From Chthoniobacter flavus (GTDB lineage: Bacteria; Verrucomicrobiota; Verrucomicrobiia; Chthoniobacterales; Terrimicrobiaceae): a DNA stretch of 64,000 nt. The notes under the pieces were generated by a model. The model did not search any database. It saw nothing but the letters and a program-made list of their open reading frames with translations, and was not told where the DNA came from. The stretch is taken from positions 1 to 64,000 of the forward strand of contig CAMASH010000009.1 of assembly GCA_945860745.1 (NCBI GenBank), written 5' to 3'. Position 1 is the first letter of the stretch, and each line of letters opens with the position of its first letter. This document shows, piece by piece, positions 8,005 to 16,573 of the stretch. Both the position numbers and the translations under genes were made by a program.

Positions 8005-11000
8005 CTACAGGCTGGCCTTCTGAGGGCCCGCCTCGGTCGTGAGCCCGAGCAGGCTCTCGATGTCCTCGTCGGAGAGCGCCTCTACGTCCAACGCGGCGGC
8101 GGGCGTGGTTTCCGCCGCTGCCGCCGGTTTCCCCCCCCCGGACTCTCCCTTCCCGCCACCCAGATGTTCGGAAATCAAGGCGCCGATCTGTCCGATGGTC
8201 CTGGCCCGCATCAGGCTGGTTGGAGGCAGGGCAACCCCGATCGAGCTTTCGAGAAGGTTCTCAATCTCAACGCCCATGAGCGAGTCCAAACCCAGGTCGG
8301 TGAGGGGTTGGTCGTCGCGCAGAGTGTCAGGTTTTACGCGCAGGACGGATCCCACCACTTCGCGCACGGCCTGGCAGATGACGGCATCGCGTTTGTCCGC
8401 CGGGGCGGATTGAATCCGTTCCTGCCAGTCGCCCGCGCCGCTGGTGTTTTCCGGCAGATCCACGCCGGAGGCAAAAATCCGCTCCGTGAACGGGTTTTCC
8501 TGGAGCGAGCGGTGGGACTGCCGCCATTTGGCCCAGTCCACCCGAAGGGCGGCAACCTGGGTGGTGTGAGAGAGGAGAAACGATTCCAAAAGGGAGGTCA
8601 CTTCCTGTGGCGCAAGGGCGCCGGTGCCCTGCCGGGCCAGAAACTCGGCTACGCGTTCATTGCGCGCGACGTAGCCTTCTCCGCCGAGCACGCCCCAGTT
8701 GATGGCGAGGGCGGGAAGTCCCAGGGCGCGGCGGTGATGGGCCAGCGAATCGAGGACGGCGTTGGCCGCGGCGTAGTTGCCCTGGGCCGGATTGCCGAAA
8801 ATGCTCGAGACCGAGGAAAACATCACAAAGCAGTCCAGGGCGAGATCCTTGGTGTGTTCGTGCAGGAGCCGGGCACCGTGCGCTTTGGGAGCCAGCACCG
8901 TGCGCAGCCGTTCGCTGGTCAGGGCGGCCAGCGGGGCGTCGTCGATCACCATGGCGAGATGGAAGATGCCCTTAAGCGGCGTTTTCGCGGCCCGGAGTTT
9001 CGTCATCAGTTTTTTGACGTCCTTGGCCGAACCGATATCGGCCTTGACCACCGAGACAGTGACGCCGCTTGCCTGCAAAGATTCCACCAGGGCGACCGCC
9101 TCCGGCGTGGAAGCGCCGCTGCGGCTCGAAAGAACCAGGTGACGTGCGCCGCAGTCCACCAGCCATTCGGAGAGAACGCGGCCGAAGCCGCCCAGTCCGC
9201 CCGTGATGAGGTAGGCGGCGTCGGGTTTGATGGCGAAAGGCGGCAGGGGCGGCTCGCCCTGATGCCGCAGGAAGGCCTCGGAGAATGCGACGACGACCTT
9301 GCCGGTGTGTTTGCCGCCGGCCATGAGCCGGAAGGCCGCGTCGATGCGGCTGGCGGGGAAGGAGCGATAGGGCAGGGGCGTTAATGTGCCGCGTTCGACC
9401 AAGGCGGTGATTTGCGCCAGCAACTCCCGCGTTTGCGCGGCATCACCCGCGAAGACCGCATCCATGGCCACGACATGGAAAGAGGCGTTGTTGCGCAAAG
9501 ACCAGAGCGGCAGCCGCGAATTCTGATAGATGTCGCGTTTGCCAATTTCGAGGAAGCGCCCGAACTCCGCCAGGCAAGCCAGCCCCATGGGAATGGCCTC
9601 AGACGCCAGGGCGTTCAGCACCACATCCACACCACGGCCGTTGGTCAGTTCCAGCACGGCCTCGGTAAAGTCGCCGCGGCGCGAATCGATCACATGTTTC
9701 ACGCCCAAGGTTTGCAGCAAGGCACGCTTGGCCGGACTGCCCGCCGAAGCAATGACGGTGGCCCCGAGATGGTGAGCAATCTGGATGGCCGCCATGCCCA
9801 CGCCTCCCGCCCCGGCATGGACAAGAATCCCCTCGCCGGCTTTCAGGCGTCCGACGGTTTTTAACGCATGCCATGCCGTCATGAACGTCACCGGAATCGT
9901 GGCCGCCTCCTCGCAGGTCAGACCGGGCGGGATCGGACGCACATCGGCGGCCCGTGCCAGGGCGTGGGTGGCCAGGCCGAAAACCGCCAGGCCGAAAACC
10001 TGGTCGCCGGGTTTCACATGGGTCACGTTCGTTCCCACCGCGAGCACATCACCGGCCACCTCATCGCCGAAGATCTGGGCATCAATCGTCTCGGCCGGAT
10101 AGAGGGCGAGGGCCTTGAGCACATCGCGGAAGTTCATGCCGGCGGCCTTGACCTTGATCAAGACCTCATCAGGTCCGCAGTCCGGCAGCCGGAAGGCGGT
10201 GAAGCGCAGGCTGTCGAGCAGGCCGCGCTCGCGGGACTCCAGGCGCAGAGGGATGGCGGGATCGAGTTGTTGCTGGGCGGAAGCCAGGCCGCGGGTGAGG
10301 CGCTGGGCATAACGCGCTTCCCCCCGGAGGGCGACCTCGCGTTCGGCGTTTCCTTCCAGCATTTCCCGCCAGAGCAGATCCAGGTCCGGACCCGCTGCCG
10401 TCGGGGGAAGGTCGATTGCGCGGCAGGAAAACCCCGGGTGCTCGGTGAGAATCACGCGGAAGATTCCGATGGAAGCCGCCTGGCCCACTGCGGTGGGAGC
10501 CATGGCCCGGCCGGCCGGCTGCGCGCCACGGGTGATCAGATCGATGCGCAACTTGGCGGCAGCCATGGTTTGTTCGAGCGCATGGGTGAAATGGAGCAGC
10601 GCGTCCGTGCCGAGAAGAACATCGCCGTCCGTCAGACCGGCCTGTTCGTCCAGGGCCCACAAATAGACGAATCGCTCGGGCGGCGCTTCCTCCAGCAGGC
10701 TGGCAAAAAGTTGCTTCCAATCCTCCGGTTCGTGGGCACGAATGGTGAACTCATCGGGCGCGGGGTGGGAGAACGCCTTGCCGCGGCGCACGACGCGGCA
10801 GCGTGAACCGGCGGCGGAGATTTTTTCTGCCAGGGAGGGGCCGATTGCTCCGGCATCGGCGAAGACCACCCAGGACGATTCCGCCGCAGTTTCCGTTACA
10901 GTCAGAGCGGGATTTGGCGGAGTCCAGCCTTTGCGCGCGAGCAGGGCGATCTGACCTTCTCCTTCGAGTCCGACCAAACCCGGCAGCGAGCCCACTTCTT

Positions 11001-14000
11001 CGAAGCCGGTTTCCCGCAGCACGGATTCCCATTGTTCGCGCTGGAGCAGAGGTTGCTCGGGGCGCAAGTCCCGGTCGGTCAGGTGCCACCAGCCGCTGGT
11101 GAGTCCGAAAACTGATTCGGTCCACAACTGCGGGGTCGCGACATCCGTGAACATGAGGGTTCCCCCCGGGGCGAGCAGTTCGTGAATTCTCTTCAGCGTC
11201 GCCCGCACGTCGGCCACGGCGTGCAGCACATTCGTGCCCACCACAAAATCGTAGGATGCCGGAGGAAAACCCTGCTCGGCGACCGGTTTCTCCAGATCGA
11301 ACACCCGGCATTCCACCTCGGGAAAGGCCGCCAGTTTTTGACTCGCGGCGGGGAAAAATCCCGCCGACACATCCGTGAAGGTGTACGTGTGCAGACCACG
11401 CTCGAGCATCGGCAACATCTGCGCGGCCAGGCCGCCGGTGCCGGCTCCGATTTCCAGAATCCGCAAACCGCGCCCCTCCGGCAGATTCCGGGCCCCCTCC
11501 CGCACCGCGCTGGTGAGGCCCGCCATCCAATGGCAGGCCAGCAGACCGTCCCCATAAAAATGTTCCAGTAATTCGGCTCCGGGGCCGCTGAACAGAATTT
11601 GCACGGCATCTTTTTCCCCGCGCAGGATCGGGCCGAGCTCCCCGCAGGTTGAGGCGCTGAGCAGGCCTTCCGGGAGATGACCGGGATGATCGGTCAGAAA
11701 CTTCCGCAAGAAATCCGGAGCTGATGTGGCCGCCTTGGTGAATGTGGCGGTGGGATGGTAGGCGCCGGCCTTGACTTTCAACAATCCGCGCAGGACCAGC
11801 TTGGCCATGAGCCGGCCGAAGACGGTTTGTAGGGCGGGAACCACGCCCAGCGAGACGGCCGTGAAGCCATCCTTCGCCGCACGGCTGACGCCCATTTCGG
11901 CAAGACCCCGCGCGATCTGCACGGCCGCCAGATTGTCTTCCGCCGTCACGGCGTTCTCCAACCCGGCCCGGCCGCGAAGGGCCAGAACCTCATCCAGCGT
12001 TCTGTGGGCCGCGTCGCGCAGGCGGGCCAGGGAGACCGGGGGTTGCGAAGCGGCGGTCGGGACAGTCGCGGTGCGTTCCCAGTCCACGTGGTAAAGCAGG
12101 TCGCGTCCACCTCCCGAGGCCCCGGAGCGGCGGGCGGCGGTCATGCTGATGGCGCGGAATCCATCGATCAGCACGCAGGGCCGGCCTTCCTCGTCATAGA
12201 GCGAGATTTTTCCCAGGATGAGATCCTCGTGGAAATGCAACACGCGGGCATTGACGCGGGAGGAAGCGCCGGGCGAGCGCAGAAAAAGGATGCGGGCGAA
12301 GCGCACCGGGAGTTTCATCTTGGCGCGGCGTCCCTCGACCATTCTGGCGCCGGAGGAAAAGACATGCAGGGCACCGTCCAGCAGCACCGGATGCAGCGCA
12401 TACTCGGCCGCCCGCAGGCTGCTGGCCTCGGAAAGCGCCACCCGGCCGGTGGAGCGGCCGCCGCCCGCCGCCAGCTCGCGCATGGAGCGGAATTCCTCGC
12501 CGTAGCGCAGGCCCTGATCGCTCATGTGGTCGTAAAACTCGCCGATGACCTTCGTTTCCAGATCCGGGCCCGGGGTTTCCCAGACCGAGTCGGCGAAGGA
12601 GGATTCCGTGCGCTCGCCCCGTAGTGATCCCACCACGTGAACCGACCAGGTGGTGGCCTGTTCGAATTTGCTTTGGATGGTGAAGGTGCGTTCGCCCGGT
12701 TCGTACGTGAGTTCGAGCACCATGCCGCCCGGCGGATTTGGCAGGATGAGGGGTTTGCGGATCTCAAAATCCTCCACCGCGAAGGGGCGGCCTTCAAACA
12801 ATTGCACCCCGGCTTCGAGCGCCATTTCAACAAATCCGGCGGCGGGAAAAATGATGTGCGTGTCCACCTTGTGATCCTTCAGGTAGGCCATGTGGCGGCT
12901 GTCCAGCCGGGTCATCCAGGTGGGGGTGGCCCGGGGCAGGCGCACGTCGAGCAGACCCTTGCCACCCGTGGTCAGGCGGCTGTGGCGCATCTCGGACGAC
13001 TCGTGCCACCAGCGCGTTTTGTTCCAGGCGTAGGCGGGAAGAGACAGCAACTCGCGCGATGGAGTGAAGGTGGCAAAATCGAGAACAACCCCGGCGCGGT
13101 GCAGCGAAAGGGCGGCCTCCAGAAAATTGTCATGCTCGTGTTCGCGCCGGGTGGAGGCGACCACGGGGGCTTTCTCGCCGCGGGCGCTGAGGCATTCCTG
13201 GATGGAGAGCGCGAGCGCGGGGTGGGAGCTGATCTCCAGCCAGACATCGACGCCGGCGTCGGCCACGGCATTGACGGCGGGAACAAATTGCACCGCCTGC
13301 CGGATGCCGCGCCCCCAATGCGCCGCGGTGCAGTCGGAACCGGCGGTGCGGCGACCGGTCACCGTGCTGAAGAACGGCACCGTTTCTGCGCGGGGCTGCA
13401 ACTTGGCCAGTTCGGCCGTGAGGGCATCCGCCGCGGGCTGCATCATGGCATGATGGAACGGGTGATCGACCCGCACGAACCGGGCGAAAACGCTGCGGTT
13501 TTCGAGTTCGATCCGGATGGCTTCGAGCGAGACCCGCGGGCCGGAAAGGGTGAGGGATTTTGGTCCGTTGAAAGCCGCGATGCTGACCGTGCGGTCATGC
13601 CGGGCGATGACCGCCCCCGCCTCATCTTCGGGCAGGCCGACCGCCAGCATGGTCCCGTCGCCGCGGGCGCATTCGTGCATCAAGCGCGCCCGCAGCACGA
13701 TCACGCGGGCCCCTTCTTCCAGACTGAGAATGCCGGCGACGCAGGCGGCCGCAATTTCCCCCACGCTGTGGCCGACGACGGCGGCGGGCGTGATGCCTTT
13801 GGATTTCCAAAGTGCAGCCAGCGAAAGCTGCAGGGCAAAGATGGCCGGCTGTCCGATCTCGGTTTCCTGGATGCGGGAGTCCGCCTCGTCGCGGCCCAAT
13901 TCTTCCAGCAGGGAAAAGCGCGCATGCGGCTGCATGGCGGCGGCGCAGGCCTCCATCGTTTTCCGGAAGACCGGCTCATGGGCCATCAGTTCCCGACCCA

Positions 14001-15681
14001 TGCCCCACCATTGCGGACCCTGGCCGCTCAGGACAAAGGCGATGCGCGGCGCATTCTCGGGACGGGGCGTGAACGAGACCGGCCACTGGCTCTGCGCGGG
14101 TTCGGCCGCATGGGCCTGCAGTTCGCGGGCGAGTTCCTCGGCGGATCGGGCGAGGAGCGTTATTCTGTGCGGGTGATGATTCCGCCGTGCGCCCAGATTG
14201 TAAACCAGCGCGGGCAGAAGCGGCGTCGTTCCGTTGTTGGCGTTGTGCCGCTCGATCCATTCCCCCAGTTGCCGCGCGGTCCCGAGCAAAGCCGGTTCCG
14301 AGCGGGCCGAAAGAACGACCGGCCAGGCCCGCTCCGCCGGAAGAGGTGCCAGCACCTCGTGAGCGTGCGGCGGGGCCTCGGTGAGAATGACGTGGGCGTT
14401 GGCCCCGCCGAATCCGAAGGAATTCACGCCTATCGTGCGGGGTCCGGCGGTCTTGGGAAAAGGCTCCAGCGCGGTTGGGACCCGGAGTTTGAGTGCGGCG
14501 AAGTCGATGTGTTCGCTGGGGGTGTCAAAATGCAGGCTGGCGGGGATCTGGCCGTGCTTCAGCACGAGGAGGCCCTTGATCAGGCCCACGATGCCGGCGG
14601 CTGTTTCCAGGTGGCCCAAATTGGTTTTGACCGAACCGATGGGCAGGGGTGCCTCCGCCTTCCGGTCGCGGCACAACGCATGAGCCAGCGCCGTGGCCTC
14701 GATGGGATCGCCCACCGCGGTGCCGGTGCCGTGGGCTTCGACGTAGCCGACCTGACCGGGGTCGATCCCCGCATCCGCGCAGGCATCCACCACCAGCCGG
14801 GTCTGGGCTTCCGGACTGGGCAGCGAAATACCGTTGGTGTGGCCGTCCTGGTTCAAAGCCGAACCAAGAATGACGCCGTGAATCGGGTCGCCATCCGCCA
14901 GAGCCTGGGCGAGGGATTTGAGCAACACGATCCCCGCGCCCTCGCCCCGGACAAATCCGTTGGCCGAGGCATCAAAAGCGGCGCAGCGTCCGTCGGGCGA
15001 CAACATCCCCGCCTGGGAAAATCCGATGAATCCGTCCGGGGTGATCATCACGGTTACGCCACCGGCCATGGCCATGGCGCAGCGTCCCTGCCGGATTTCT
15101 TCGCAGGCGATATGCACGGCGGTGAGGGCGGAGGAACAGGCCGTGTCCAGCGACAGGCTCGGACCCTTCAAATTGAGGCAATAGGAGATCCGGTTGGCCG
15201 CGATGCTGTGGGCATTGCCGGTGGGCGAGTGGGAACTGATGCCCGAGCGGTCGGCGGCCCCGCCCTGGATGTTTTGATAGTCCGTGTGCGAGACGCCCAT
15301 GAAAACCCCGATGTCCGTGCCGTTCTCCAAATCCAAAACCACCCCGGCGTCTTCCAGCGCTTCCCAGGCGGTTTCGAGCAGGAGGCGTTGCTGGGGATCA
15401 ATATAGGGAGCCTCGCGCGGCGAGATGCCGAAAAACTGCGGATCGAACTGATCGATGGACTCCAAAAATCCGCCGCGTTTGGCGATGGATTTTCCCGCGA
15501 CGCCCGGTTCGGCGTCGTAAAACCGCTCGACGTTCCAACGGTCCGCCGGCACCTCCGAAACCGCATCGCGCCCGTCGGTGAGCAGTTTCCAGAACGATGC
15601 GATGTCGTTGATTCCCCCGGGAAAACGACAGCCGATTCCAATAACCGCGATACCATCTTTGTGCATGTGATTGCTGCCCAT
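8005..15681 (-). CDS. Type I highly reducing PKS: KS-AT-DH-MT-ER-KR-ACP
   Basis: About 2558 residues from the ATG at 15681 (a TTG at 15711 is also in frame). KS: DTACSSAL with Cys182, plus His317 (VEAHGTGT) and His357 (NLGHLE). AT: GHSVGE with Ser639. DH: His937 in DHKVDTHIIFPAAG and Asp1102 in LLDGALH; the usual HxxxG glycine is Thr. C-methyltransferase: ILEIGAGTGGLA (1408-1419). ER: NADPH motif GAGGVG (1957-1962). KR: GGLGGFG (2161-2167), Tyr2303 in QGNYAAAN, and a VIDD motif suggesting a B-type alcohol. ACP: LGLDSL with pantetheine Ser2467. Every reductive domain looks complete, so the product should be a saturated, alpha-methyl-branched acyl chain made by one module, possibly iteratively. 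There is no thioesterase; a C-terminal acidic helix (EALSDEDIESLL) could dock to the next protein. Confidence 0.93.
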   Translation of the reverse strand: MGSNHMHKDGIAVIGIGCRFPGGINDIASFWKLLTDGRDAVSEVPADRWNVERFYDAEPGVAGKSIAKRGGFLESIDQFDPQFFGISPREAPYIDPQQRLLLETAWEALEDAGVVLDLENGTDIGVFMGVSHTDYQNIQGGAADRSGISSHSPTGNAHSIAANRISYCLNLKGPSLSLDTACSSALTAVHIACEEIRQGRCAMAMAGGVTVMITPDGFIGFSQAGMLSPDGRCAAFDASANGFVRGEGAGIVLLKSLAQALADGDPIHGVILGSALNQDGHTNGISLPSPEAQTRLVVDACADAGIDPGQVGYVEAHGTGTAVGDPIEATALAHALCRDRKAEAPLPIGSVKTNLGHLETAAGIVGLIKGLLVLKHGQIPASLHFDTPSEHIDFAALKLRVPTALEPFPKTAGPRTIGVNSFGFGGANAHVILTEAPPHAHEVLAPLPAERAWPVVLSARSEPALLGTARQLGEWIERHNANNGTTPLLPALVYNLGARRNHHPHRITLLARSAEELARELQAHAAEPAQSQWPVSFTPRPENAPRIAFVLSGQGPQWWGMGRELMAHEPVFRKTMEACAAAMQPHARFSLLEELGRDEADSRIQETEIGQPAIFALQLSLAALWKSKGITPAAVVGHSVGEIAAACVAGILSLEEGARVIVLRARLMHECARGDGTMLAVGLPEDEAGAVIARHDRTVSIAAFNGPKSLTLSGPRVSLEAIRIELENRSVFARFVRVDHPFHHAMMQPAADALTAELAKLQPRAETVPFFSTVTGRRTAGSDCTAAHWGRGIRQAVQFVPAVNAVADAGVDVWLEISSHPALALSIQECLSARGEKAPVVASTRREHEHDNFLEAALSLHRAGVVLDFATFTPSRELLSLPAYAWNKTRWWHESSEMRHSRLTTGGKGLLDVRLPRATPTWMTRLDSRHMAYLKDHKVDTHIIFPAAGFVEMALEAGVQLFEGRPFAVEDFEIRKPLILPNPPGGMVLELTYEPGERTFTIQSKFEQATTWSVHVVGSLRGERTESSFADSVWETPGPDLETKVIGEFYDHMSDQGLRYGEEFRSMRELAAGGGRSTGRVALSEASSLRAAEYALHPVLLDGALHVFSSGARMVEGRRAKMKLPVRFARILFLRSPGASSRVNARVLHFHEDLILGKISLYDEEGRPCVLIDGFRAISMTAARRSGASGGGRDLLYHVDWERTATVPTAASQPPVSLARLRDAAHRTLDEVLALRGRAGLENAVTAEDNLAAVQIARGLAEMGVSRAAKDGFTAVSLGVVPALQTVFGRLMAKLVLRGLLKVKAGAYHPTATFTKAATSAPDFLRKFLTDHPGHLPEGLLSASTCGELGPILRGEKDAVQILFSGPGAELLEHFYGDGLLACHWMAGLTSAVREGARNLPEGRGLRILEIGAGTGGLAAQMLPMLERGLHTYTFTDVSAGFFPAASQKLAAFPEVECRVFDLEKPVAEQGFPPASYDFVVGTNVLHAVADVRATLKRIHELLAPGGTLMFTDVATPQLWTESVFGLTSGWWHLTDRDLRPEQPLLQREQWESVLRETGFEEVGSLPGLVGLEGEGQIALLARKGWTPPNPALTVTETAAESSWVVFADAGAIGPSLAEKISAAGSRCRVVRRGKAFSHPAPDEFTIRAHEPEDWKQLFASLLEEAPPERFVYLWALDEQAGLTDGDVLLGTDALLHFTHALEQTMAAAKLRIDLITRGAQPAGRAMAPTAVGQAASIGIFRVILTEHPGFSCRAIDLPPTAAGPDLDLLWREMLEGNAEREVALRGEARYAQRLTRGLASAQQQLDPAIPLRLESRERGLLDSLRFTAFRLPDCGPDEVLIKVKAAGMNFRDVLKALALYPAETIDAQIFGDEVAGDVLAVGTNVTHVKPGDQVFGLAVFGLATHALARAADVRPIPPGLTCEEAATIPVTFMTAWHALKTVGRLKAGEGILVHAGAGGVGMAAIQIAHHLGATVIASAGSPAKRALLQTLGVKHVIDSRRGDFTEAVLELTNGRGVDVVLNALASEAIPMGLACLAEFGRFLEIGKRDIYQNSRLPLWSLRNNASFHVVAMDAVFAGDAAQTRELLAQITALVERGTLTPLPYRSFPASRIDAAFRLMAGGKHTGKVVVAFSEAFLRHQGEPPLPPFAIKPDAAYLITGGLGGFGRVLSEWLVDCGARHLVLSSRSGASTPEAVALVESLQASGVTVSVVKADIGSAKDVKKLMTKLRAAKTPLKGIFHLAMVIDDAPLAALTSERLRTVLAPKAHGARLLHEHTKDLALDCFVMFSSVSSIFGNPAQGNYAAANAVLDSLAHHRRALGLPALAINWGVLGGEGYVARNERVAEFLARQGTGALAPQEVTSLLESFLLSHTTQVAALRVDWAKWRQSHRSLQENPFTERIFASGVDLPENTSGAGDWQERIQSAPADKRDAVICQAVREVVGSVLRVKPDTLRDDQPLTDLGLDSLMGVEIENLLESSIGVALPPTSLMRARTIGQIGALISEHLGGGKGESGGGKPAAAAETTPAAALDVEALSDEDIESLLGLTTEAGPQKASL

Positions 15682-15786
15682 AGTCGAAATTTGCTTAGCA
15701 CCCGCGGACAATAGGGATTTGCGCCCCGTCTCGAAACGAAATTTTCGCGGGCCGCGGTTTTTTTCCTTCCGACCGCGCCCGCTTCG

Positions 15787-16557
15787 TCATTTCAGACTGG
15801 AAAGAATTTCGCGGGCGCGTTGCTTGCTGGCGGGATCGCCGGCATCCGTGTCCGGCAGGGCCAGGCCCTTCTCCAAAAATTTCCGGGCCTCGTCAGTTTT
15901 CCCGATAGAGGCATAGACCGCGCCCAGTTCGATGTAGTGGCTGAGACGCCTGGGGTTGAGTGTAATCGCCTTTTGCAGGCAGGCCTGCGCCTGCTCGCTG
16001 GAGCCCTCCGGGATTTCCCCGTAGAGCATGCGGGCGGCGGCGCGTTTCACGGCGCCGACTTCGGCCAGGCGTTGATGCCAGACCCCGAGGACATGCCAGG
16101 CCAGGTCCTGGGCGGAGTCCAGCGCGAGGGCCTTGTCCACCGCGGCCTTGATTTTCCGGGTGGCCTCCAATTTTTCCTTGGAGTCGAGCAGGGCCGTCAT
16201 CTTGGCGTAGCTGATGGCCACCGAAAGGTTGGCCTCGGCGTCGTTCGGGGCCAGCGCGGCGGCCCGCTTGGCGAACGCGAGGCCGGTCTGGCTGAGCCGG
16301 AGTTTTTCCCCGACCGCGACCTTTTCCGCTGCCAGGTGCCGGTATTGCCGGGCAATCCGCAAGAGGAGAGGCACGTTGTCGGCGGTGAGCTTTTCGGCCG
16401 GGAGATAGCGCTCCAGCGCCGCCGCGGGCTGAAGTTTGCGGTCGAAAACGTCGCCCTGCTTGATCAAGGCCCCGGCGTCCTCCGCCGCGCAAAGCCGTCC
16501 GGGGGAAAGCAGAAGCATGGCCAGGCTCACGAGGGAAAATTGAGCAAGGGCTTTCAT
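15787..16557 (-). CDS. Secreted TPR protein resembling the RMDN family
   Basis: The protein has 256 residues with a signal peptide (MKALAQFSLVSLAMLLLS, cleavage near LCAAED). The rest is helical TPR repeat. Its features match bacterial and eukaryotic RMDN (regulator of microtubule dynamics) proteins: LLLRIARQYRHLA, the repeat with AWHVLGVWHQRLAEV, then KRAAARMLYGEIPEGS and a final TPR (NPRRLSHYIELGAVYASIGK, followed by EARKFLEKGL). No enzyme motif is present. It lies just upstream of the PKS and downstream of the hydrolase in the same direction, suggesting a scaffolding role at the membrane for the lipid pathway, which is inference. Confidence 0.65.
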   Translation of the reverse strand: MKALAQFSLVSLAMLLLSPGRLCAAEDAGALIKQGDVFDRKLQPAAALERYLPAEKLTADNVPLLLRIARQYRHLAAEKVAVGEKLRLSQTGLAFAKRAAALAPNDAEANLSVAISYAKMTALLDSKEKLEATRKIKAAVDKALALDSAQDLAWHVLGVWHQRLAEVGAVKRAAARMLYGEIPEGSSEQAQACLQKAITLNPRRLSHYIELGAVYASIGKTDEARKFLEKGLALPDTDAGDPASKQRAREILSSLK

Positions 16558-16573
16558 GAAGGCCGTGGCCTCC

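Noticed and set aside
6643-9384. 913-codon plus-strand open frame
   Set aside because: It lies antisense to the condensation and PKS genes, whose domains and active sites are unmistakable. Long antisense frames are expected in high-GC coding DNA, and its translation is repetitive Gly/Arg/His-rich with no domain.
12637-15714. 1025-codon plus-strand open frame
   Set aside because: It is antisense to the PKS KS-AT-DH region; no recognisable motif and a composition typical of a shadow frame.
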